From the NCBI GenBank assembly GCA_015499985.1, contig JAAAUF010000838.1:1-18390 (forward strand): a DNA stretch of 18,390 bases, read 5' to 3'. Shown piece by piece: positions 10,087 to 18,390 of the stretch. Position numbers and translations under genes: made by a program. Source of the stretch: Haplosporangium gracile (Eukaryota; Mortierellomycota; Mortierellomycetes; Mortierellales; Mortierellaceae). The notes beneath the pieces were generated by a model, which was given only the letters and a program-made list of their open reading frames with translations, was not told the origin of the DNA and did no database searches. Positions within the stretch are counted from its first letter, which is position 1. The number at the start of each line of letters is the position of its first letter.

Positions 10087-12760
10087 ATGAAGCCCCAATT
10101 TATCTTGCTACTCAGCTTGGCTGTGGCGAGCATGGCACTGGCGGCCGAGGCACCTACCGGAGAAAAGACACAGCAACAACAACAGGTCCTTTCTGTTCTC
10201 AACGACCAAGACGCGGCGGCACCAAAACAACCCTCAGCACCTTCAGCAGCCAACAATGATGCCGACAAGAAGGGCAATCAACAGGGAGAGCAGGCCGGAA
10301 CTGCTGATCCATCGCAGTCGTATGTGTTTGATATTTCCAAGAAGGCGACCCGTGGATACGACATTGACGGACGACAGGAGGTGGTCAACATTGGTCCTGG
10401 CATGAGGACTACTGCTGACGGACAGACACAATCGCGTTCTGGGCCCCGTGGTCGTCAGCGTGGAGCCGTTCTCCCTCACAAGTACATCGTCAAGCTTAAG
10501 AACGGAGCCGATTTCTCCTCGTGTAAGTTGGTTTTTTTCAAAAACTGCAAGAGTCTAAGTGTGCATCTTTGATGCGTGAGAAGCATGGCTGTCGGACTCC
10601 GAACGCGTTGCTTCTCGCCCATGTTCTATAGCATTCGATCGGAGGAGACCTAGTGAAAGGCCCTGAATACCTAAACAAAAAAAAAAAAGAAAAAAAGTGG
10701 GCAGATGTAATTTGATCTGGACAGAGCGGAGTGTAGTAAAAGTGTGAAGGAAAAACAAGGGGAGAGAAGGAAGTATGGAATTAGCTTGTGTGGGAGGAAT
10801 CTAGTCCAACCTCCTATTTTTCTTTTGCTTTCTACGCACTCCCACCCCCTTCTTGCTACGACTCCCTTTTCTAATTTCGGATTAATGGTCTACTCTGCAT
10901 CATTATAACAAAACCTCTCTCAACCTTAGTCAATCTTCGGTCCAAGATAGAGGAGCACAATCGTCTGTCTCGTCTGTCTCGTCTGCCTCCTAAGAGTGAA
11001 GAGGCCGAACAACGTCAGGGTGAGGAGAGTAGCCGGCAAAAGTTTTCGGAGGAAGAGTACATTCCTAACCAGGTCGACCATGAATACGACTTTGGGGCAT
11101 GGAAGGGATATGCGGGCCAGTTCTCGGCTGAATTTTTGAAGGAGCTGGAGTCGCATAATGAGGTCGAGTATGTGGAGGAGGACACCTTGATGTGGGCTTG
11201 GGGATATGAACCAAAGTCTCAGGCATGCAACGACGACAATGAGGTGGTTATTGAGGAGATTGGTGCAGATAAGGATGAAGCTTTGGGCCAGGTCATCGAT
11301 GCTTTGTTTGGAGACCAGGTGGTGCCTTCGTTCAAGAACGAGACGGGTAGTTTTGAGGCGGATGCGATCATCAATGGCCGCGGCGTTCGTCTGGAGTACT
11401 CCTCCCTCAAGGCGCCCAGCTGGGGTCTGTCGCGTATTTCCCACAGACACCGGGATATTCAGGGGGACTACAGCTACATGTCCTCCGCGGGGTAAGGACT
11501 TGGTTGGCAATGAATCAAAAATTAGTTTTTCGCCAGGCAAACGCGTCGACAGAATCAACCATCTTCGCCCTACTAACCAGCAATGCCTCTTGATTTGAAT
11601 TCACTGCAGAGAGAATGTGGATGTTTACATTATCGATTCTGGTGTCTACAAAGACCACTCTGACTTTGGTGGACGCGCTACCACTATTGCTAATTTTGTC
11701 AACAACGAGACTGAAGACGATACCTGCGGTCATGGTAAGATGACTTACAGTGCTATTTTGTGCATTTATGTTATGTTTACGCACAACATGCCCTTATTGA
11801 AAATGCTCAGACTGACCTAGATATACCCCTCTGGTTGTATCACAAAACAAACAAAACGAACAAAAAATAGGAACGCATGTGGCAGGAATTGTAGCAGGAT
11901 ACCAATACGGAGTAGCCAAGCGCGCACGCGTCAACGCAATCAAGGTCCTCGACTCCGCAGGCCAAGGCTCCACCTCCCAAGTCCTCGCCGGCATCAATTT
12001 TGTGATCCAGCACGCAGTCAACAACCCTAACTCCAAGAAGGTGATCAACATGTCGTTGGGAGGCGAGTTTTCTCGATCTATCAACGATGCTGTCCGACTG
12101 GCTGTGACGCGCCATGGGTTGCCGTTCTTTGTGGCTGCGGGCAATTCGGGTGATGATGCCTGTCAGTACTCGCCTGCTGGTGCGGAAGAGGCCTTTGCAG
12201 TGGGTGGGTCGGATCAGTCGGACAAGATTGGGTGGTATAGTTGTACAGGATCTTGTATCAAGATCTTTGCCCCTGGTTCCGGTATTCCTTCAGATTGGAT
12301 TCATTCCCCTACCGCTACCCACATCCTCGACGGCACCAGGTACCTTTCTTTGAAGTGTTTTGGTGAATTTGTGTTTTTGTGTTTTTGCTTGTGGTTGTAA
12401 ACGTTATTAACGTCTGAGTGTTTTTTATTCCTTTCTCTTACTTAAACAAATAGCATGGCAGCTCCTCACGTAGCGGGAGTTGCGGCATTGTTCCTGGGAG
12501 CAGGCAGCAGGTACAACAATGTGAGGGAGTTGTATTCGGACATCTTGCGACATGCAACCCCCAATGTGATTACAGGACTTCAGGATTCCGACCAGAGGAC
12601 CCCACATGCTTTACTGTATAATAAGTTGGAAGATATCCCTGAGAGATTCTCGATTAGACCCCAGGACGATGTGCCCGTTGGAGGGTCTGATGGCGGAGAA
12701 GCGAAGAAGTCTAGGGTCGAGTCGTCGCCTAAGAAGCATATCAAGGACCACACAGACTAG
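10087..12760 (+). CDS. secreted S8 subtilisin-like serine protease (proteinase K/cerevisin type), 5 exons
   Basis: Endopeptidase made as a prepro-protein. Model: 10087-10522, 10930-11491, 11610-11734, 11871-12339 and 12454-12760, giving 632 aa with GT-AG introns of 407, 118, 136 and 114 nt. Residues 1-20 are a signal peptide (MKPQFILLLSLAVASMALAA). A Gln/Ala-rich linker follows. The inhibitor I9 propeptide spans about 131-231 (HKYIVKLKNG to YVEEDTLM). An acidic linker of about 70 residues comes next, then APSWGLSRISHR starts the catalytic domain near 307. The catalytic triad is visible: D342 in YIIDSGV, H374 in GHGTHVAG and S531 in GTSMAAPHVAG, with oxyanion N466 in AAGNSG. All catalytic residues are intact, so the enzyme should be active after autoprocessing. 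The tail after the domain is charged (KKHIKDHTD). It could be secreted or vacuolar like cerevisin; the sequence does not decide. Confidence 0.95.
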
Positions 12761-13773
12761 AAGAATGATGATGATAGGAAGAAGAAGAAGAAAGGCGACA
12801 ACAAGAAATTTGAGGGAAGGAGATACTGAACGGACGGGCATGGGGTTTTTTTATTTTTTGAGATGGGTTTTTTCTTTCAGACGACGCGTCGATCGTTTCT
12901 CTGTCAAAAGAAGTTTTTTTTTTGATTCATAATTAATAATTGACAATTGCCAGTTGACAAAAATCATCACGTGTATGATGCTCTCTTGTTCTTCTTGCCT
13001 CCGCATGCCCACTGACTGACCTCGACGGACCGAGACGCACGGAAGAGAGACGACAGACAGTTCTGACTCCACACATTCATCCACATTTGAGAGGAGTTGT
13101 TGCTGTTATCTTGATATCCGTCTGTGTCTCTGTCTCTCTGTCACTGTCTTCGTGTGCCTGTGTGCGCGCGAGTGTGTGTATGTATGTGTACGCCCTTTGC
13201 TCACTTTATTCCTTCCATTCTGAAACAGCCGTCGTACTGTACTTTTGGTAGCTTAGTAGAAAATGGCACACAAAATTCCCTTCTTCTTCGTTCTCTTGTT
13301 TGTTGTGTGCTACTATGGGCGGCCTGTTTGTTTGTTAACGTGTGGCCTGTTGCTTTTCTGTAGGGGTGAATAGAAGTAGTAACTCGCCCTGTTTGTCTCC
13401 TTTGTATTGTATGTTGAAGAGATGTTTGGTCGCAGCGGGTGTTTCCAGACTGTGATTTTTATTTTTATTAGTCCTTCTCTCGTTTCGCTTTTGTCCAACT
13501 TCCTCTCTCTTTTGTCTCCTCTTTATTTTATATATTTTCTTGTTTTTCTTCTTCCTTCCTTCTCACTCTTCCCTCCCTTCCCTTCCCTTCCCTTCCCTTC
13601 CCTTCCCTTCTGTTTCCTACACCATCTGTACCCTCCTGTCATACCATACCTTGCCGCTCTCATATCGCCCACCTCTTTATCTTTTTTTTTCCCCCTCATA
13701 CCAAGCAACCCGTCAAGAACATCACATTCACTCTCACTAACCCACTTTCGAGACATACATACTCAATTTGGCA
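12761..13773. other. intergenic region: protease 3' end and WC-2-like gene leader
   Basis: No gene is supported. The protease 3' side has GAAGAAGAAG repeats just after the stop and an AT-rich stretch near 12926-12945, but no clean AATAAA. From about 13440 the plus strand turns strongly pyrimidine-rich up to the ATG at 13774, which fits a fungal core promoter and leader. Frames such as 13407-13814 are low-complexity Ser/Phe/Pro artefacts of this tract. Confidence 0.5.
13575..13610 (+). repeat. CCCTT pentanucleotide microsatellite
   Basis: About seven head-to-tail copies of the CCCTT unit lie roughly 165 nt before the WC-2-like start codon, within its pyrimidine-rich leader or promoter. It is a simple tandem repeat likely to vary in length between strains. 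Confidence 0.85.
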
Positions 13774-16700
13774 ATGGATCACCAACACTCCTCCACATAC
13801 CACCAGCAACATAGTCCACAGAAAGAACCGCAGCCAACATCAACACTAGCAGCAACATCAACAGCATCTACAACATCAACACCCGCATCCCAGGAACCAG
13901 TGCACTGCTTTTGGGCATTGATGACCTATGGCGACCTTAAATTCATCTACCTCTCCTCCTCCGTCCAACGAGCTGTCTCTGCCAAATACAAGCAGCTCCT
14001 TGGCAAATCCTTCTTTGACTATATCCATCCAGACGAGGCTAAGCTAGCCCGCAAGGACCTTAATGCCTTTATGGACGTTCATAACCTCTACGGGAGTGTC
14101 ACGCGGTAAGTAAGGGTTCGTTTTCTTTTTATTCTTTGATAGAGAGTGAAAAAGGAATGAGTACAAGCAGGCAGACAGAACAAAAGCAGCGACCAGTAAA
14201 CATACAGTGCGAAAGAATACACCCCGCATAACTATATAAGCACACGAACTCACACACACACGCACACGCGCAACAAACAGACAACAAACAACAAGTCGCA
14301 ACAACAGCAGCATGGGCACGACTCGGAGGCTTTTTTTTTTTATGTTACTTTTTGCTTTTTGCTCTATGCTAGGGACAAAAGAGAAAAAAAAAAAACTCGG
14401 TTGTGCGACACTGGGTGATCTTCTGCTTCGTTCTTCCAAGGAAACGTTCATCCACTTTCATAACATAGAAGAACAGTTGGCTAATGAATGACCTTTGCCT
14501 TCCCTTCCTTTCTTCCTCTCTTCCATCGACTCTCTATTTTTCATGTTCTCTGTTTGATGTGCACCCCTTGCTTATTCAATCACCCACACCCACACCTACA
14601 CACACACACACATACACACAAAAAACTTGGGTGTACAATAGGTGTCGATTCAGAAACGTGTGTCCGGAATGGAAGCAGCGCAAGCTTGCACGTCAGCCTG
14701 AATCGCCTGGATCAGTCTCAGCCTCAGCCACTGCTCTTCTCAACGAGGGCGGTCTCTCCTCCAAAGGACTCGGACTCAACGTACTACAGAACAACAGCAC
14801 CAACAACAACAGCAGCGCAAATGGAAATGGCTATAACAGCAGTAATAACAACAACAAAAACAACAACAGAAACAACAACAGCGGCGGCGGCGATAGACTG
14901 TCATCCCTCCCCGCAGCGTCATCAACAGTGTCGGGATTTCAGCCGGGAGGAGGACAAAGTGGGACAAAGACCGAGGGCTGCAAGGACTACGAGGATATTT
15001 TTCAGAATGGCGAGGAGGACGAGTTCATGATCCTGGATGTCGTTATGAACGTTGTCAGCGACGAGGTAGTCCTCGGCTTCTTTCACATCGATGGTCGTAA
15101 GTGTCTCTTTTTCTCCTTGGGCAAATAAGCAGAGAGGGATCGGTCCCCCCTCGTTTTCAGACATGTGGACTGGTAGCAAAAGAAAAGAAAAAATGCTCTC
15201 GATCACATCTGCAGGAGAAAGGAAGAAAAGAAAGAAAGAAAAAAAGCACAAAACTCTAACAATGGTCATGGTTCGTAATCAAATAGAGGGTCTTTACAAG
15301 GGGTTCTGGTCTAACGGCATCTGTGGAGAATCGAAGGAGTCCTTGCCAGTAAGTTCATTTATCCTTATTATTTTTGTTGAGCTCTCGCTCTCTCCTATCC
15401 ATTTATTTTACCACATTGATCCTTTTCTAGTCCATCACCTAATTTCCTTTCCGCGCTATCTTTTTTTGGGCTTCTAGACCTTGGCCCCCGAGATTCTTCG
15501 TGATCTGCAAGGGTCAGTCAAGGCAAGGAGTAACAAGGCCTCAGGATCACATGGAACGACCTCCGACATAGGCTCGCCACCATCTTCCCCCCCACGAAAA
15601 CCCTCGGATAGCAAAACCAAGCGCATATTCCAACTTTACGACTCTCACAACCGCAACCTGCTCCTGACCTGGCCCGAACCAGGTCCCAACTCTCCGGATG
15701 CGGGAACGATGGCCTACAACCCGGAGCTCTATACCCAAATTGTCAAGTCCCACCATATCCCATCCGACGCACTCGACAATACGACATGTCTAAAGCGGTT
15801 CTGCTCAAAACATGCCCTGCCCAGTCTTAGCCCATCGCATCCCGAGCCCTCCTACCAAGTTGAATCTGTTTTCATCCCCTATGGCCACATCATTTTTGCT
15901 TGTTTCCAAACCTCACCCTCGACTCCCACCAACACTTGGACGGCGATAGGCTCGCCCACTACATCCGTGGCAGCAACACAGAGCGGTTCGCAGCTTGCGA
16001 CACCGTCACCAGGACAACGGCTCTTCAGTTCCACGTTTGAGTCGGGGTCACCAGCAGATCACCTTTCAGGACTGAGCTTGTTGTCGTCACCAGGAGAGCT
16101 GGGGTCGTCGCCATTCGGAATCAACGGCACCCAAGGGTCATCGTCCTCTGCTCTGAACTCGCCCCTGATCATCCCTTCCCTCCCCTCTGTCTCCCCGTTC
16201 CTCAAGCATGCAGTCGCTGGCCAAATGACCATGATTTCAGCTCACGCTTCAAGCCCGTCGCCCGCAGGCCCTATTCGATCGACCCCTGGCACACACTCAT
16301 CGGCATACCATCCTTATGCTCGGACACAGGGACTCTCCAATTCTCTCTCTGTAACGTCGTCATCGTCCAGTTTGCCACTACCCGAGGCCATGCAAGAGTC
16401 TCTCAGCTTCTTGAACGACTACAAGGCAGGCGGCGAAACGGAAGGAGATCGGTCAGGAAAGTCGAGTGTTGCTGGTGATAGCCCATCAATATGGCATGCC
16501 TCAACACCTCACCCGGCGATCGCAGCCATGGTGGGCCATGCCCTTGCACCCTCATCGCCTTCCTTCCAGAGGACGGTTACAGGAGCCGATAGTAACCGGA
16601 ATTCTCACTCTCGACAAAAGTCCGGGGGTACTGCTGAGGCACGCCTTCATTCGAGTTTGGCACCCCCCGAGGACACCCACAAGTCTGGCAAGGAGAAGGA

Positions 16701-17385
16701 TGCCAAGGTGCGGAAGCCTAATGCGTCACCTCGCCACCCGGCACACGATGCGGCCATTCGAAACAAGTCATTGTCTTCTGGATCATCGTCGTCACCACCA
16801 TCATCATACCAAGACCTGGATCCTACTGGGATGGAGGAAGGATCTTCGTCGACGAGTGGGCACAATGGACATGTGCTTCGAGTTGCACAGGAAGAGAAGG
16901 CATGTGAGAGCTGTGGAACGACCAACTCTCCCGAGTGGAGACGTGGTCAGTCTGGAAAGAAGGATCTGTGTAACGCTTGTGGTCTTCGGTACTCTAGGAG
17001 TGTTGCTCGACAGAACCGGCAGGCTCAGAAGCAACTGGAGGGAAAGCTACCCAAGTCCAAGGCGCCCAAGGGTGCTAAAGCTGCGAAGGCTGCTGCTGCT
17101 GCCGCGGCCGCCGCTGCTGCGGCTGCCGATCAGAAGAGTGTTTCTGTAGAACGGGATGGTCTTGAGTCGACGTCGTCATCGTCTGAGCATTACAACCAAG
17201 GCGGCTACATGCAACAGGACCCTCATCAACAGCATCAACAACATCAGCACCAACAACACCATCAACACCAGCAGCAACATCAGGGGATGGACCTTCCTTA
17301 CGGTTCTGCTTCCTTTTCGGCCCCTGGGATTGTGTCTGGTTACCCAGCTACTGTCAACCATTCGGCGTTCTATCATGAACAATAG
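13774..17385 (+). CDS. PAS and GATA zinc-finger transcription factor, White Collar-2-like, 4 exons
   Basis: Nuclear DNA-binding regulator. Model: 13774-14105, 14642-15096, 15287-15348 and 15478-17385, giving 918 aa. A PAS domain starts near residue 43 (FWALMTYGDLKFIYLSSSV, FFDYIHPDE, YGSVTRCRFRN). It is interrupted by a Ser/Asn-rich insert at about 120-235 and resumes with ILDVVMNVVSDEVVLGFFHID at about 241-261. A Ser/Pro-rich middle follows. The GATA finger has C759, C762, C781 and C784, spaced C-x2-C-x18-C-x2-C, with the SPEWRRG turn and LCNACGLR. The 18-residue loop is typical of fungal White Collar fingers rather than the 17-residue loop of animal GATA factors. Basic residues, a poly-Ala run and a Gln/His-rich tail end the protein. 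One PAS plus one finger fits WC-2; there is no LOV flavin-binding cysteine motif as in WC-1. Exon 3 has alternative acceptors. Role in blue-light response is inferred from family only. Confidence 0.88.
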
Positions 17386-17415
17386 ACCATCTTAGTCTTT
17401 TTCTTTCTTTTTGCA

Positions 17416-17438
17416 TTTTTTTTTTTTTTTTTTTTTTT
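17416..17438. repeat. homopolymer T run in the 3' UTR of the WC-2-like gene
   Basis: About 23 consecutive T residues lie about 30 nt after the stop codon and just before the AATAAA signal. It is a simple repeat and its exact length should not be trusted. Confidence 0.85.
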
Positions 17439-17464
17439 CGTTTTTGTTCACCGTTGTATTGTTT

Positions 17465-17470
17465 AATAAA
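17465..17470 (+). terminator. AATAAA polyadenylation signal of the WC-2-like gene
   Basis: A perfect AATAAA lies 80 nt downstream of the TAG at 17383-17385, in an AT-rich context following a T run. This is a plausible cleavage and poly(A) signal for the plus-strand gene. Confidence 0.6.
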
Positions 17471-17507
17471 ACCTCCTTGTATCTTTTTTCTTCACTGTAG
17501 GATGATG

Positions 17508-17513
17508 TTTATT
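17508..17513 (-). terminator. AATAAA polyadenylation signal of the elongin C gene
   Basis: TTTATT on plus reads AATAAA on minus, about 110 nt beyond the predicted elongin C stop. It sits about 40 nt from the opposing plus-strand signal, so the two convergent transcripts probably end almost on top of each other. Confidence 0.5.
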
Positions 17514-17623
17514 TGCAGAAGAAAAAAAAAAGGAAATGATCCTGTACTGGGCGAAGAAGGTGACCCCTTGAAAAGAGTTTTTTTTTTTGTAGGTGAGTTT
17601 GTTTGTCTGAGGTAGTAATGACC

Positions 17624-18300
17624 TTAGGCTATCAGTTGAAAGTGTGCGCATGTTGCTGTGTTAATCAGCCATTGCTTCGACAAGAAAACGAATTGCAAAT
17701 ATTTTCCAGCAAGACGAAAAAAAAAACGAAAGGATAACTTACTGTCAAGGAAATCGGCGGCCATGAGGGTCTCGATTACATATTCGGGTTCAATCTCAAA
17801 GTGTGGAATCTCTGTCGTCGAGTTCAAGTGTCGTGCCTATTAAAAATATGAGGACGAGGAAGGAAGAGCATGTTGGATTGGCTTGTCCGTTTTACTGTTG
17901 GCTATTTGTGACGATGACGAAGGAGATGCGTTTATAAAGGGAGGGTTGATTATTATTGTTTTTTTTACCTTGTAGTACCAATACTTGCAAACCTTCTCCA
18001 AGATGATCGCTCTATAGGTTCGAATTGGACGAAAGTGATTTCATTTGTTAGGGTACGGCTCTGGAATCCTTTGCTGTGTCCTTGCTTTTGTGGTTTCCTG
18101 GAGCGTATGTTCAACTGAAAAACACTCTCGGTCTTGTTAGTTGTTGCGGAGTACACGCGTTCACTTCATCCATGGAGAAATATCGAAAAAAAAACGAGGG
18201 GCCGACATTTTAATCTTGAGCTGTTGGAAGAACATCCTGTAGTAGACATACTTGATATCCCTGAACTGAATAACACCCTCCGTCGATTCCGTGAAATGAC
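17624..18300 (-). CDS. elc1: elongin C (BTB/POZ-Skp1 fold adaptor), 3' part only
   Basis: Elongin C pairs with elongin A or BC-box proteins in transcription-elongation and cullin E3 ligase complexes. On minus, exons 18300-18252 (HFTESTEGVIQFRDIK), 18011-17969 (AIILEKVCKYWYYK) and 17836-17743 (ARHLNSTTEIPHFEIEPEY to LMAADFLD) join in phase. They follow the family pattern of a REIP-like segment, KVC-x-Y, STEIPEF and a LLMAA-x-FLD end. Introns of 240 and 132 nt have GTATGT and GTAAAA donors. After the GTAAGT donor at 17742 only one or a few residues remain. I place the end at 17624-17628, giving FLDT and stop, but acceptors giving slightly longer tails also exist. The N-terminal exon (family start MVYVKLIS-like) is not seen before the right edge, so the gene continues outside the window. 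It converges with the WC-2-like gene. Confidence 0.88.
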
Positions 18301-18390
18301 CTATTGAATATACAAAGCAACACAACAAAGAGTCAGTCGCCGTCGTTAAGAAAAAAAAATAAGTCTCTGTTTTTTTTTTTCTTTTTTTTT
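18301..18390 (-). other. intron of elongin C running off the window edge
   Basis: The acceptor TTCAATAG ends directly before the elongin C exon at 18300. The rest of the window shows no coding match to the elongin C N-terminus and contains A- and T-runs, so it is most simply intron sequence. Confidence 0.6.

Noticed and set aside
14044..14451. Minus-strand open frame of 135 codons
   Set aside because: It lies mostly in intron 1 of the WC-2-like gene, is rich in Ser/Phe/Leu from low-complexity runs, and has no family resemblance.
16466..17149. Long second frame inside exon 4 of the WC-2-like gene
   Set aside because: It overlaps the confidently identified GATA-finger frame and is basic and Arg/Leu-rich in the way shifted frames of Ser/Pro-rich coding sequence usually are.
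15478..17385. Treating the GATA exon as a separate gene starting near 15481
   Set aside because: There is no ATG at that point, an acceptor sits directly before 15478, and phase 0 joining to the PAS exons gives one continuous PAS-GATA protein as expected for WC-2.
1..18390. Transposon, CRISPR array, tRNA or rRNA
   Set aside because: I saw no terminal inverted repeats, transposase motifs, regularly spaced repeats or cloverleaf-like sequence; the repeats present are simple microsatellites and homopolymers.

Overview
The window looks like nuclear DNA from a filamentous early-diverging fungus, most likely Mortierella-like (Mortierellomycotina). This is an inference from four things. The genes carry many short spliceosomal introns (about 110-540 nt) with GTAAGT/GTATGT-type donors and CTAAC-like branch sites. 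The 5' leaders are pyrimidine-rich on the sense strand. The PAS/GATA regulator is of the fungal White Collar type, and an elongin C gene is present. No prokaryotic, viral or transposon gene was recognised.

Layout. 1-600: CT-rich leader or promoter. 601-4643 (+): a nine-exon RasGAP gene of the fungal Gap1/IQGAP-like family, 814 aa by my splice model, with one GC-AG intron. 4644-5440: mostly non-coding. 5441-6060 (-): a broken protein-kinase relic with three in-frame stops. 6061-7178: no supported gene. 7179-9022 (-): a polo-like-kinase-derived sequence that has lost the DFG aspartate, lacks an AG acceptor where one is needed and changes frame twice, so it is probably a pseudogene. 9023-10086: divergent promoter region. 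10087-12760 (+): a five-exon secreted S8 (proteinase K/cerevisin-like) serine protease, 632 aa. 12761-13773: non-coding, with a CCCTT microsatellite. 13774-17385 (+): a four-exon PAS plus GATA zinc-finger transcription factor of WC-2 type, about 918 aa. 17624-18300 (-): the 3' part of an elongin C gene, whose N-terminal exon lies beyond the right edge.

The genes do not form a pathway or operon. They are independent eukaryotic genes: Ras signal shut-off, extracellular or vacuolar proteolysis, probable light or metabolic transcription control, and an elongin/ubiquitin-ligase adaptor. The WC-2-like and elongin C genes converge, with poly(A) signals on opposite strands only about 40 nt apart.

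The most notable parts are the two decayed kinase loci, the GC-AG intron, the Asn-rich insert inside the PAS domain with three in-frame alternative acceptors next to it, and the long acidic linker in the protease pro-region. I found no convincing undescribed system. All exon boundaries were assigned by eye from reading frame, splice motifs and remembered family patterns; no search was run.
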